From Ceratotherium simum simum (Eukaryota; Chordata; Mammalia; Perissodactyla; Rhinocerotidae): a DNA stretch of 64,000 nucleotides. The stretch covers positions 17,370,028-17,434,027 of the forward strand of contig NW_004454207.1 in the NCBI RefSeq assembly GCF_000283155.1. The letters run 5' to 3'. The translations under genes and the position numbers were made by a program. The notes under the pieces were generated by a model that saw only the letters and a list, made by a program, of their open reading frames with translations, was not told the origin of the DNA and searched no databases. Positions 11,262-22,439 of the stretch are shown here, in pieces; the stretch's first letter is position 1, and each line of letters begins with the position of its first letter.

Positions 11262-11728
11262 TGTATTAGTTTCCTAAGGCTGCCATAATAAAGTACCACA
11301 AACTAGGTGGCTTACAAGAATAGAAATTTATTATTTCACAGTCTGGAGGCTCAAAGTCCAAAAATCAAGGTATTGACAGGGCCATGCTTTCTCTGAATGC
11401 TCTAGGGGGTGATCCTTTCTTGCTTTTTCCTAACTTCTGGTGGTTGCCAGAAAACCTTGGCATTCCTTGGCTTGTAGCTACATGACTACAATCTCTGCCT
11501 CCATCCTCATATAGTGTTCTCCCTGTGTCTCTGTGTCTTCACATAACCATCTTCTTATAAGAACACCAGTCATATTGTATTAGGGGCCCACTCTGCTCCA
11601 GTATGACCTTATCTTAACTTAATTGCATCCGCAACAACTCTATTTTTAAATAAGGTCACATTCTGAGATTCTGGAGATTAAGACTTCAACATCTCTCTTA
11701 AAGGGGACATAATACAACCCATAACATG
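11262..11728 (-). mobile_element. MLT1-type LTR (ERVL-MaLR), antisense
   Basis: The plus strand begins GTGTATTAGTTTCCTAAGGC then 'tgccataataaagtaccaca' and ends 'ggacataatacaacccataa', the reverse complement of an MLT1A/B-like LTR. Internal matches include 'cagtctggaggctcaaagtc', 'tcttataagaacaccagtca' and 'aaataaggtcacattctgag'. Ancient solo LTR. Confidence 0.88.
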
Positions 11729-11994
11729 TAGATAATTACAATCTAGACCCATCAATAATCAAACCCCAAATCTCCTCCAATAGAAACAACTTCCCTTCTT
11801 CAGCTCCGGACTGCTTTATGCCTGAAAGCCTGCGTTGGAGTGAGCATGACCTGAATGCCCTCTTCTCTGCCTCCCTACCTTGTTCTGCTCCTCCTCTCCA
11901 ACTGACAAGGGTAGAGCTGACTTTTCCAAAGCTGGAGTAGGTGGAGAGGGTGAAGGTGCTGAGGTTAGGAGGAGAAGGGGAAAGGAAATGATGA
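11729..11994. other. Unclassified
   Basis: Short region between the MLT1 LTR and the pseudogene candidate; pyrimidine-rich at 11850-11900; nothing recognised. Confidence 0.4.
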
Positions 11995-12525
11995 AAATAT
12001 TTCTTATTTATTTATTTTGGAATTATTTTGGCTTTGGTGTCCTCTGAGGCAGCAGATTCTGAGTTCTGATTCTTATTCTCATGGAGTGGTTTTTCTTGCT
12101 TCTTCAGAAACCCACTTACATTCAATTCTACGTACCTCTCACTTAAAGCTAAATTTATGTGGGTAGTGCCTCCATCACTAACAACCAAATCTTCAGATCC
12201 TTGTTGTCTCATTCTGTTCCTCAGTTAGGATATCTGTACCCTCTAGGCAGGCATCTTGGGTGGAGCCTTTCCTGAACTGGATCTGGCATCCTTCCAGGTT
12301 GACAACGGCCCCACAATAAATGCGTGAATCCTTGTCTCACAAAGCTAGGTCTACTTCCTCAGGCATTGATTAGTAAAACTCCAGCTTCAGACACTTGCTC
12401 TTGAATTTTGAAGAATGAGTTAGATACCAGTTCCCACAGCCCTCAATCTCCAAGGGATACTTTTTAAGCTCTCCAAATCCAGCTTCTCTCTTATGGAGGT
12501 TCTCTCACTAAGCTGTAGTAAGGTT
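11995..12525 (-). pseudogene. Decayed protein-like reading frame, unidentified (probable pseudogene)
   Basis: On the minus strand, two blocks read like protein rather than chance sequence. Block 1 (12480-12193) is one frame of 95 codons broken by a TAA and a TGA. It contains NWYLTHSSKFKSKCLKLEF and, after the TGA, SRIYCGAVVNLEGCQIQF. Block 2 (12212-12012) is in another frame, overlaps block 1 slightly, and ends with Lys-Glu-Asn-Ser-rich codons and a TAA followed by AAATAAATAAATAAG. The frame change near 12200 and in-frame stops indicate a broken gene copy. No introns are apparent, which would suit a processed pseudogene, but I see no clear poly-A tail or target duplication. I do not recognise the parent; it could instead be the coding part of an unrecognised mobile element. 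Confidence 0.4.
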
Positions 12526-12771
12526 AAGCACCCCTCTTTCCTATCCCATTGACCCCCAAGAAGCAGTGGTTGGAGATGGGAAGCGGATTGTCAGTGTTGC
12601 AGAAACACAGCATACTAACAACTCTCTCCAAAAAAAGCCACACTACTGGACACCTTCATCCGCCCAAAGATTTCTTAATCTTGTATAAATAGCCTACAGG
12701 TAAATAGCTGCCTAACTGAAACCTGACAGGACTTGTCAGAACCCATCTTTAAGTATTTTCTAAAATGTACT
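12526..12771. other. Unclassified
   Basis: Connector between the pseudogene candidate and an antisense L1; nothing recognised. Confidence 0.4.
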
Positions 12772-13500
12772 GTGTTAAAGTGCTTTATTGAAATATAACA
12801 CACACACACCATACCATTCACCCACTTAAAGTACATAATTCAATGTTTTTTAATATATTCACAGGGCTCTACAAACATCATCACAACCTAACTTTAGAAT
12901 ATTTTCATCATCTCAAAAGAAACCTCATATCCACTAGCTGTCACTAGCCACTTTTCCCTCCTCCCAGCCCTGGGAAAACACTAATCTACTTTCTGTCTCT
13001 GTAGATTTGCCTATTTTGGACATTTCATATAAATATAACCATACAATATGTGGTCTTTTTTGACAGACTTCTTAGCATAATGTTTTCAATGGTCATACAT
13101 TGATTTGTAGCATGTATCAGTATTTCATTTCTTTTTATTTCCAAATAAAATTCCATTGCATGGCTATATCACATTTTATTGATTCGTTCGTCAGTTTTTA
13201 GGCATTTGAGTTGTTTCTCCTTTTTGACTATTATAAGTAATGCTGCTATGAAGGTTTTGTACAATTTTTGTGTGGACATATGTTATCATTTCTTCTTAGG
13301 TATATACCTAGGAGTGGAATTGCTGGGTCACGTGGTAACTCTGTGTTTAACTTTCGAGGAACTGCCAGACTGTGTTCCGAAGTGACTGCACCACTTTACA
13401 TTTCCACCACTTTTCCACGTCCTCACCAGCACTAGTTTTTGTCTGTCTTTTTTATTATAGCCATTCTAGTGGGTATGAGTGATTGTTTCATACTATCTTA
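12772..13500 (-). mobile_element. L1M 3' region, antisense
   Basis: The reverse complement is the end of L1 ORF2 and 3'UTR: on + it reads 'ttattgaaatataacaca', 'ttcatataaatataaccat', 'attccattgcatggctatat', 'tgtggacatatgttatcatt', 'aggagtggaattgctgggtc' and 'gccattctagtgggtatgag'. This is the characteristic order of old L1M elements in antisense. Diverged and inactive. Confidence 0.88.
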
Positions 13501-13835
13501 CCTTGTTTTTCTAGGTATTCTATTGTTTTTCTTTTGGATGTCCGAATAGTTCATACTTACTATATTTTTTTCTCAGATTTATGAGGCCTCTGCTAAATCT
13601 CTAAAATGACAAGAACAGTGGCGTTTAACATTCAGTTAAAATGACAACAGTTTCAACAAAAGGCATTATTAGTACAGCTCTATCCCTAGGGTTAGCATAA
13701 TATCATATACACAATGAATCATGTATATGTCATAAGAGACAGAGAGTGGGGTGAACGTAAAATAATCTTACTACGCTCTGAGTGCTAAACACTGAGGGCC
13801 TTCAGACCAGTTACTTGCTTTATACCAATAATCAC
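13501..13835. other. Unclassified
   Basis: No gene or named repeat recognised. Confidence 0.4.
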
Positions 13836-14012
13836 AACAGCAGTAATAACAACAATAACAATAATAATAACAGATAACCTATATTGAGTTTTCCTATTGT
13901 ACCAGGCATTATTCTACATAGATTTTATATATATTAACTTCCTTAATTCCTATGAGAGCCCCACTAAATAGATACTGTTATTCTTCTCAGTTCTCGGGTG
14001 AGCAAACATCCC
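13836..14012 (-). mobile_element. MIR SINE, antisense
   Basis: On + it reads 'aataataacagataacctat', then TGTACCAGGCATTATTCTAC, 'tattaacttccttaattcc', 'agatactgttattcttctca' and 'gggtgagcaaac', the reverse complement of MIR. The CAA/AAT-rich start (13845-13872) is a degraded simple repeat in the MIR tail. Confidence 0.75.
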
Positions 14013-14815
14013 CAGATGACAAGATTAATCTCTATCCTTTCACAAGTAGGGGGAAAAAAAGATTGAGACTATATCAAAAATAGCTAATGCATAAACATTT
14101 ACAAAGGTTAAGAACAATTGTTTTGCTTAGCTCTGCCCAGATCGTCTCAGATTGCTTTTGAACATTTTTGTTGTCTACCCTCTCCCCAATTTCTGTGCTT
14201 TCATCAGCCAGTTCTTTTTGGAGGGTTGTCTTCAGGCTTCTGGAGCCTGTCTTTCTCCCCCACCTCCCAAGTGGGAGAGCTCAAAGCCTGGAAATTACCC
14301 TTGAAGTTTTGGAAATTTCCCTACTGATTAAACCCTTTCCTATCCTGCTTTCTCCACTCCCTTACTGGCTTGTCCTGAAAGGGTTTTTTTTTTTTTTTTT
14401 TTTTTTTTAATGAATCACTTATACACAAATCCTCATCTCAGGGTCAGCTTCTAGAGGACACAAGACATACAGAGAAATGAAAATCTTGATGAAATATTTA
14501 ACAGAATGTGGTATGTGAGGAAGAAGAGTTATCATCTCAAGCTAAAAACAAGTATAATAGAAAATTCTCTTAAACCAGCAGGAATTTACGTTAGAAATAA
14601 ATGGATTGTCATGATTTGAAAATGTTAGAATAGGCTATTTACCCAGAAAAATCTCTGTACTTGTTTTCTATGAAGACTTTAAATGTATATAACCATTTTT
14701 CTGGGTTGGTTTCAATATAGTACCATCCTTCTGGAACAAAATGACTAACTCAGTGACTTCCCAGAGCATCTTTGGCTCTGATAATTGTATAAGAGCCCAA
14801 CATTATCGTTAACCT
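14013..14815. other. Unclassified, with a 25-bp poly-T tract
   Basis: No gene recognised. An uninterrupted T tract of about 25 bases spans 14384-14408; no SINE or L1 body adjoins it. A pyrimidine-rich stretch at 14160-14380 gives two overlapping open frames without domains. The phrase 'tctcagggtcagcttctaga' after the T tract resembles an LTR end, but the family is not clear. Confidence 0.35.
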
Positions 14816-14930
14816 AAGCAGTAAAGCCTTTTTGATTATGCATTGTGCTAAGGGCTGTACAATGATGGTTAAATAGATTCAATCCCTGCCTTTTAGGAAC
14901 TTAAGAGGGTAAACTTTCAATAAGAAATAA
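14816..14930. mobile_element. Possible L2/MIR-related fragment
   Basis: TGTGCTAAGGGCTGTACAAT then 'gatggttaaatagattcaat' and 'ccctgccttttaggaactta' fits the shared 'tgtgccaggcactgt...ccctgccctcaaggagctta' motif of L2-type elements. Short and diverged. Confidence 0.5.
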
Positions 14931-17900
14931 AAGAAATCTACTGTTTATGATGTACTACAAAGAAGCATTAAAATAAATGAGAATGAAGATCACTTCAAGG
15001 AAACATTAATGGATTACAAATATCAATATTTAGAAGTGACATGCACTTTGACTTTACAAATGAGATATCTTCAAGAAAGATATATTCATAGCATGTGTAC
15101 TCCAAATTGATCCATTTCTCAGGGAATGTAGAAAGCTAAAGGAGAAAAGAAGTAACATAATGAAATGAAAAAAATAGTTTTATCATTATGTAATAATATT
15201 GGAGAAAAGATAAGGAAATAAGTTTGCCAGAAAAATGTGAAGATATGATGCATATATATGCAGTAATTTTTAATAAAATGATGAAGAAAGAAAAATGTTA
15301 GTGGTCAGGATATTAAAAAAAACTTTTGCAGGATAAATTCCCACTATATCACTGTAAAAGCAAATAATACTTCCCCATAGAGGGCTGTAAGCCAGGATCT
15401 CATATCAGAAATTATTTCTTAAAGAAATTAATATTTTTTCTTCTTGAATCTCTAAACATATTTTGACCTGAGCAATTTTGAAACAATTTTTCTTTTGAGT
15501 TTCTTCGAATGATAAAGGAAATAGCTCTCAAGTGTGAAAATGACTTAACTTTAAATACATATATTTGTGTATATATATTTATTTTAAGAGTTTAGGAAAA
15601 GATTTGAGTAGATGAGTAGAAGGTAGGGAAAAGCAGACTGGATATATAATGCATACCCTTCATATAATTTTATTATATAAGTAATTGCATTCATAATATA
15701 ACATTGGCATTTGTAGTACATATATATTTTTCCTAAAACTGTGTTATTACTTTTCCTCAATCACATAGATAATGAAACTGCTTTTAATTTTCCTAAATAG
15801 ACAGGAAATCTGAGCAGAGATTAAAACACAAATCCAAATTTATTGTCTTCAAACTTCACTAGTGTGAATATTGAATAAAGACATATTTTCAGATGTGCAA
15901 AAACACAGAATATGTTTCACCCTTTCTTAGAATGTTATTTAAGGATGTTGTCCATCAGAACTAGAGAGTAAACCAAAAAAGAGGAGAACAGTGAAGAGAA
16001 GTTCCGTGGTTATAGCTATTTGGAAGGCCCTACTAGGCAGCAATCTGTCCTGATTTAAAGAGAGAGGAGTTCAGATGAGAATTATCTGGGGACGTGATTT
16101 TATTTTACCCTTTATAATTTGGAACAATGTAAGGAAGAAATAAATGCAGAAGATAAAAGGATAATAGAAAGACAAGCATAAAAGATCTTAGCGCCCCCTT
16201 TTATGGGAGTGGGAGGAGTACTTGATGATAAAATCCAAGCAATCAAGATCAAAACAAAGCAAAAGACATCAAAACAAAAAAAACTCAAAAATATTGCGTA
16301 GGCGGTAAAAGAACTGAAGAGCTTTGAATACAAATAAATATAGAATTGGAAATAAAAATAAAGACGTGAGAGTCATATTTGAAGAACAGAATATAAATAT
16401 TATAAACATGGAAAAAGTGAATTAATATAAAATTGTAACAAGAAGAGGAGTGAGAAGCTTATTTTCTTGTCTTTTACACAGGAAAGAAATCAGTCTGGCT
16501 TAAAATTGAAATACTTATTTTAAAGTATCATAATTATAGTGAAGCCGACCTTTTAATGCCATTTCATATTAATTTTTCTTAAATTTCTAAAGCACCTAGA
16601 TGGATCATTAAGAAACTAATAATTATTTCACTTCAAATTATTTCTTCATTTATTTGCACATAAAATTGCATTAACCATATTTCATTCAAAATATATGACC
16701 ATGTTTAATATAATCTCATTTTATAAAATTATATCGATCTGTCTTTATCTCCATATATGTATTAGAGAGAAAGCTGGGATGATAGTTGCCTGATGTTTAT
16801 TTCTTGGCTGTATTTTTAATATTGTTTGATTTTTTAATACTGAAAATGTTATTTTGTAAAATAACAAAGCATTTCATTTCAAGAAAAAGTCAAATAGTAA
16901 AAATAACTTAAAAATCAATACATCTTTATATAAGGTCATCAAAAACCACACAATTGAAGTAAATTTGATTTATAATATAATAAAATGTCCGGTGTGTAAC
17001 CTTAAAAGTTTTTTTCAAAACAATTTAGTAATCTCCCAAATTATCACTATTCTTATTATACAAGTATGTTGTCTTCATCTCTATTTTCAACTGGAAAAAA
17101 ATTTATATTAAGACTATAATTGCTGTCAAAAATCTTGGTTAACCCATAGAACTCTAGCATGAAAGAATATAGATTAAAAACACAAGATATATTATTGGGA
17201 ATATATAGGCTACTGTGGGATGAAGTTCAACCCAAATCACTGCCTTTCTTTTGCCATGTGCTTCAGATATTGTGAACTCCTTTTGCTTTTCAAAGAATAT
17301 CTGGAAATGGGATATATTTGCTTTTACCAGATACGGGCAAAAGTAAACAATGATCTCTGGTAAAGTTTTGAGGCACAGTATACTTCCTGGTTTGCATAAG
17401 AAAATGCCTTAGAAGACACCAGTACCTAAAACACCCAGGCACAAAACACTAATTTACAATCGTTTAGATGCTTTCATAATCTGAATGTATTGTGGAGAGA
17501 AAGCCTAACCTAAAACAGGTATTCTGCATACTTTTTATTCACCAGTGAAATTAATCCAGTGTGAGATTGAAACCAGGGCTGTCAGGTTTCATCAGCCTGG
17601 CTAAGCTCACTCTGCTTCATTTCCTTCCACTTCTTGTTTTCCCGCCAGGTTACCGGTTAGCAGACCATGCAGTCCATAATTATGACCCGGGGTGCTGAGT
17701 ATGAGTTTTTCGCTTTCAATAGGCATCCACTTTGCAGCAAGCACTTCTGAGTTTATTATCCAAAAATATGTAATAAAAAAACTTATAGTTGGACCACTAG
17801 GCTTGTGGAATAAATCTTATTCAGATTAAACTAATGTAATCTTAAAATGTTTATAAAATTGTTTTCTGTTATTCCAGTTTTTCCTCTGATTCATATCAGT

Positions 17901-18045
17901 TATCTGAATTAGGAACTTGATATCCATCCTCCTGCAACCAGATTTCCATATTTCCAATAACATTAGATGCCCCATAATGCCCACCTTATTTCCTACTGGG
18001 ATCTCAGGGACACCTCTGCTCCAGTTGGATTGTAGTCACTCTTTG
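14931..18045. other. Long AT-rich stretch, no recognised features
   Basis: About 3.1 kb with no recognised interspersed repeat or gene. Runs of A and T are common. The slightly GC-richer part at 17560-17720 shows nothing nameable. A 73-codon minus frame (16333-16112) is hydrophobic but isolated and without recognisable domains. Confidence 0.45.
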
Positions 18046-18378
18046 CACTCATTTTACATTCACATAAATTCATACCATTTCTCCCATGGTTCCTGTCCCA
18101 GGAATGCCATTTCTTCTCATCTTTTTTTATCCAGCCATACTTCAGGATATATAGTCCACCAAGAAGAGATTTTTGCTCTCTAAAATCTCTATGGAGACTA
18201 ACATGCAGTTTAGCACTTAATCATTCTCTAACAGTTTCCTACAAGCTAATTTTATCCCCACAACTGAATTGTAAATTCCCTGAGTGCAGTGCCACACCCT
18301 AATCATCTTTATTCAGCACTATTGGAAACAGTGCTGAGCATATTTAATACCTGTTTAACAAATAGTTGCTTATAACTA
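18046..18378 (+). mobile_element. L2 LINE 3' fragment, sense
   Basis: The end reads 'gtaaattccctgagtgcagt', then 'tcatctttattcagcactat', 'acagtgctgagcatatttaa' and 'aacaaatagttgctt', matching the L2 3'UTR (gagggcagggacc..., cagtgcctagcacatagtag..., caataaatatttgttg). The preceding pyrimidine-rich part, including the 88-codon frame from 17917, is compatible with decayed L2 coding sequence. Confidence 0.65.
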
Positions 18379-18824
18379 GTTGATATTAAGACTCAGATTT
18401 GTGATGGGGAGCTTCTTTCAGTTAAAAATAAACAAATACACAAATAAAACAAAATCTCACATCTTTTACGCGACATTTCTAGGCTCTTATCGAGGTTCTT
18501 CTGAATTACTTTAACACTTTTGACTTGAATGACTTAAAGCAGAACATACTTAGAAGGAAATCAGAGTTGTAAATATCTATTGGAATGACTCAGGATAAAT
18601 AAAGAAATAATAACTCAGGGGATGGGCTGGAATCCAAGGTTCAGAGTTTATGTTTTTAAATATTGGCCAATCTATCTTTGATCCAACTATGTCAGCTAAT
18701 TGGTCAGTGGATCCTTTTTGTTTGCCCCTAGTAACCTGTGCGTTTCTGTTTTTTAGCACTTTTCCGATTACGGTATCGTTGCATATATTTCTCTCTTTTC
18801 TGAGCCTGTGAACCGATTAGGATG
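18379..18824. other. Unclassified
   Basis: No gene or named repeat recognised. Confidence 0.4.
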
Positions 18825-18914
18825 CCCAGCAACTGTCTTCTCTTCACCATAGTATTATCAATGCTGAGCATGATGCCTAGCACTTAGTAGGTATTTAATA
18901 TATGTGTTGGAAGA
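18825..18914 (+). mobile_element. L2 3' end, sense
   Basis: 'caatgctgagcatgatgcct' then AGCACTTAGTAGGTATTTAA and 'tatgtgttggaagaatgaat' match the L2 3' terminus, running straight into a GGAT simple repeat, as L2 tails often do. Confidence 0.75.
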
Positions 18915-18953
18915 ATGAATGGATGGATGGATAGATGGATGGACGGATGGATG
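18915..18953. repeat. (GGAT)n microsatellite
   Basis: About nine GGAT/GGAC-type units with point interruptions, grown from the GAATGAAT end of the L2 fragment. Confidence 0.9.
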
Positions 18954-19211
18954 AGAAATGAAATTACTTACTGGATCATAAAATAAGATATCCCTTTTTA
19001 CTAAAATAAGTGGCCCTCTTTTGTTGGATTGTCTGATGCCCTAAGATGTTAAGAAAACAGAATGGACATATTAGAGATTAAACCTAATCAAGGCTCTCTC
19101 CCTGTACAAACATAAGAATTGTAACACATGACCTTATAGCATGGAATGTGACTAGCTGCCTTAAATCATTTCAGGCTGGTATTTAATACCTCCTTTAAGC
19201 AAAAGATGTCT
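18954..19211. other. Unclassified
   Basis: Nothing recognised. Confidence 0.4.
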
Positions 19212-19325
19212 TTATGAAAAAAATTCAATAGTCATTTAACTTTCTCTGTTGCTCAATTTTCTCATCTCTAAAATGGCTATAATAATTGTTTCTTTGTACC
19301 TATTTCACAGTTGGATTAAAATTTA
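19212..19325 (+). mobile_element. MIR SINE fragment, sense
   Basis: 'tcatttaactttctctgttg' followed by CTCATCTCTAAAATGGCTAT, AATAATTGTTTC and 'cctatttcacagttgg' matches the central MIR region. Confidence 0.75.
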
Positions 19326-20094
19326 GAGCCCTGCTGTATGATTCCATAGTCCTTCCACACCCTTCTGTGGATACTGACATAAGGTAGAGCAGTCAGGGAA
19401 AAGACAGTTATAGTGACCTAGTGGGGTGACAGCAATGGGACAATAAGGGGAAGACTATGTGAGAAATTTATGCTGGAAAGGGGAGACAGGAATCTGTAGA
19501 ACTTACTGCAAATCTCAAAGGAGAGGGAAGCATCAAAATGATTAATATTAGGATTCAAAATCCCCACTAAACCAGGATTTTAAAAATCGATTCTTTGTTC
19601 ACATGTCACATATATGCATGTACAATAATAGCATTCAAAAGAATTTTGAATCCTATAGTCACATAGGTATTTTTACCTAAATGTCTCCTTTAGTGAGGGT
19701 TCAGAGACTTGGCTAATTTTATATTTTTTAGCTTGTCACCCAGCCCTTTGTTTCCTCTCTCTGGACATGCAGAAGGATTCTAAAATCTATTCCTGCCAAA
19801 CAGTTCTCTTTCATGGGAATTTGGTTTAAACCAGCTCTGTTGCTATGGTACCTAGTTTTCAGTTAATGGAAAAATACAGAATCAAAATAATATTGAACTT
19901 GCAGTGTATACATACCCACTCACTCCATACTGGTTTATTCACATCGATTGAATATGCAAATGGTCAGAAGTTACCCAGTGCTACAAAAAAGTATCTAACC
20001 TGTTTAGAATTCACATACTAATAATTTACATACTAATAATCTTTCAATTATGTGTTTGCGTGTGTTTGTGTATAATAGAAGAGATGGCATGATG
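19326..20094. other. Unclassified
   Basis: No gene or named repeat. A short direct repeat (TTACATACTAATAAT-like, twice) lies at 20010-20041. Confidence 0.4.
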
Positions 20095-20312
20095 TAATAG
20101 TGTCTGGAGGTAAAAAGATTTGAGATTGAATCCCAGTTTAACCAGCTAAAAGCTAGTTAACCTTGGACATGTCATTTATTGCTCTTGATCTGTTTTCCCG
20201 TCTGTGATGGGTATTAATAATAATAATTACTTTTCAGGGATGTTATTAAAATTAAAACAATATATTTTAATTGCCTAGACAAATACCTGGTACTGAGCAG
20301 GTTTGCATAGCC
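20095..20312 (+). mobile_element. MIR SINE, sense
   Basis: Near full-length MIR: 'aatagtgtctggaggtaaaa', 'gattgaatcccagttt', 'ctagttaaccttggacatgt', 'tgatgggtattaataataat' and 'aaatacctggtactgagcag'. Head, core and tail are in the correct order. Confidence 0.85.
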
Positions 20313-20349
20313 CTACTAGTGTTTTCAAATGTGGAGGTGATATCATATA

Positions 20350-20740
20350 TGTTATAGGCTGAATTGTGGCCCTCCCATTCATATGTTGAAGCTTTAAACT
20401 CCCATACCTCCGAATGTGAGTATATTTGGAGATAGGGTATTTAAAGAGGTAATTAAGTTAAAATGAGGCCATTAGGGTGGGCCTTAATCCAATCTGACTG
20501 ATATCCTTACAAGAAGACAAGATTAAGACACAGAGATACCAGGGGCTCTCACACAGAGGAGAGACAATGCCAAGACACAAGGCAGCCATCTGCAAACCAA
20601 GGAGAGAAGCCTCAGAAGAAACCAAACCTGCTGACACCTTGATCTCAGACTTCTAGCCTCTAGAACTGTGAGAAATAATTTCTGTTGTTTGAGCCACCCA
20701 GTCTGTGGTACTCTGTTTGGCAGCCCTAGCAAACTAGTAG
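20350..20740 (+). mobile_element. MLT1-type LTR (ERVL-MaLR), sense
   Basis: Starts 'gttataggctgaattgtggc' and ends with AGAACTGTGAGAAATAATTT, 'ctgttgtttgagccacccag' and 'ctagcaaactagta'. This is the sense orientation of an MLT1A-like LTR; the AATAAA of the consensus is changed to AATAAT here. A compound tetranucleotide repeat follows directly. Confidence 0.88.
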
Positions 20741-20746
20741 TATCTA

Positions 20747-20804
<58 letters not shown>

Positions 20805-20834
20805 CCTACCTACCTACCTACCTACCTATCTATC

Positions 20835-20884
<50 letters not shown>

Positions 20885-20887
20885 TTA
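20741..20887. repeat. Compound (TATC)n(TACC)n(TATC)n microsatellite
   Basis: About 15 TATC units, then about six TACC units (roughly 20803-20827), a TATCATC interruption, then about 13 more TATC units. Its length makes it a likely polymorphic marker. The plus-frame translation is an Ile-Tyr-Leu-Ser repeat and is not a gene. Confidence 0.97.
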
Positions 20888-21014
20888 TCTGAAACAGCTC
20901 AACAAATATTTATCATAAAATAGAAATGAGAATAACATGCTGGGTTTTCCAGAGTCTTTTTCTTCTCATTCACTGTCTAAAGTATATGTTTTTTTTAGTT
21001 ATTATTTACTTTTT

Positions 21015-21265
21015 TTTTCCCCAGGAAAGATTCACCCTGAGCTAACATCTGTTGCCAATCTTCCTATTTTTTTTTCTTTTTTCCCCAAAGCCCCAGTACC
21101 TAGTTCTATATTCTAGTTGTAAGTCCTTCTAGTTCTTCTATGTGAACCACCGCCACAGCATGGCTACTGAGAGACAAGTGGTGGGGTTCTGTGCCCGGGA
21201 ACCAAACCCGGGCCGCCAAAGCAGAGCGTGCTGAACTTTAACCACCAGGACATCGGGGCTAGCTC
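21015..21265 (-). mobile_element. ERE SINE, antisense
   Basis: Minus strand reads an ERE head (AGCTAGCCCCGATGTCCTGG), CCCGGGTTTGGTTCCCGGGC in the B-box region, then CCACAGCA-like and 'aaggacttacaactagaata' segments, and a GATGTTAGCTCAGGGT tail. The target duplication TATTTACTTTTT is at 21003-21014 and 21266-21277. More diverged than the other long-form copies, with an intermediate middle segment. Confidence 0.9.
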
Positions 21266-21277
21266 TATTTACTTTTT

Positions 21278-21800
21278 GTTGACTAATAACTTACATGCTA
21301 TGAAGAGCACTAATCTTAAATGTATGTCCCAACGAATTTGTACATATGTACACATACATTCATCCATCACCCAGATCAAGACTTAGAACATTTTTAGTTC
21401 CCTAGAAATCTCCCTCATGCCCCTCCAAGTCAACAACCACTCCTCCAGATCAAAGTAACCACTTGTGACTTCTAGTGTTGTGTATATTTTGAACTTCATA
21501 TAAATGGAATCACACTTTACTCTCTTGATTCTGGTTTCTTTCATGTAACGTCATGTGTGTGAAATCCATCCATGTTGCTGTGTTAGTTTATTTGTTTTTT
21601 TTTCACTTCTGAGTAGTATTCTATTGTATGAATATGCTCCAACTTATCTATTTTAGTGTTGAGCATTTGGGTATTTTCTACTTTTTCATAATTATGAATT
21701 AAAACATTGCTATGAACATCCTTGTAACTATTTTCGGTGGACACAAACACTTATTTCTCTTGGGTAAGAAGTATATAGCAATTCTATAAAATGTCTCCAT
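21278..21800 (-). mobile_element. L1M/HAL1-type 3' region, antisense
   Basis: On + it reads 'cacccagatcaagacttaga', 'ttcatataaatggaatcaca', 'aatccatccatgttgctgtg', 'agtattctattgtatgaata', 'gagcatttgggtattttcta' and 'cacttatttctcttgggtaa', the reverse complement of an old L1 3' end. The ERE at 21015 lies at its left edge. Confidence 0.85.
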
Positions 21801-21889
21801 TTTAATGTTAGTCACACTATAAAGTCAATATTTTTCTGCCTTCTGAGAGTATTCTGCCTGGGAGAGTATTTTATTCTCCCCACTAGAAA

Positions 21890-22115
21890 GTCCTAATGTT
21901 TCTGAACCGGGGATGATTTTGCCCCCTAGGGACTATCTGGCACTGTCTGGGGATATTTTTGGTTGTTACAAGTGAGGGAGATGCTCCGGGCATCTAGTGG
22001 GTGGAGACCAGGATTGCTGCAATACCCTAGAATGCACAGGACAGGCCCCGACAACAAAGAATTATCCTGCCCTAAATGTCAATAGTGCTGCTGTTGAGAA
22101 AACCTGTTTCTAGAT
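21890..22115. mobile_element. hAT-Charlie-type MITE
   Basis: 'ttctgaaccggggatgattt' to 'tgctgttgagaaaacctg', with internal 'ctggcactgtctggggatat', 'tttttggttgttacaagtg', 'gcatctagtgggtggagacc' and 'acaacaaagaattatcctgc'. The ends resemble the CAGNGGTTCTCAAC inverted repeats of short non-autonomous hAT elements. I do not assign a MER number. Confidence 0.8.
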
Positions 22116-22163
22116 CAATAGGATTTAATTTTGTATTTTTATCTCGTAGGTATCAATACCAGT

Positions 22164-22429
22164 GTTTTTTTAATTAATTAATTTTTGTGTGTGTGTGTGA
22201 GGAGGACCAGACCTGAACTAACATCCAATGCCAATCCTCCTCTTTTTTGCTGAGGAAGACTGGCCCTGGGCTAACATCCATGCCCATCTTCCTCCACTTT
22301 ATATGGGATGCCACCACAGCATGGCTTAACAAGCAGTGCATCGGTGCACGCCCGGGATCCGAACTGGCGAACCCCGGGCCGCCGCAGCATAGCGCGCACA
22401 CTTAACCGCTTGCGCCACTGGGCCGACCC
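22164..22429 (-). mobile_element. ERE SINE (short form), antisense
   Basis: Minus strand: GGGGTCGGCCCAGTGGCGCA head, a GGTTCGCCAGTTCGGATCCC stretch containing the B box, CCCATATAAAGTGGAGGAAG, and two GATGTTAG(C/T)-type tails. The 3' tail contains a (TG)n tract (22183-22200). The target duplication CAATACCAGT at 22154-22163 and 22430-22439 is perfect. Confidence 0.95.
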
Positions 22430-22439
22430 CAATACCAGT

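Noticed and set aside
14384..14408. 25-bp poly-T as the tail of an antisense retrocopy
   Set aside because: No SINE, L1 or cDNA-like body adjoins the tract and no target duplication was found; kept only as a homopolymer.
20741..20887. CRISPR-like regular repetition
   Set aside because: A pure tetranucleotide repeat without unique spacers in a mammalian genome; not a CRISPR array.
20668..20892. 74-codon frame rich in Ile-Tyr-Leu-Ser
   Set aside because: Direct translation of the (TATC)n microsatellite.
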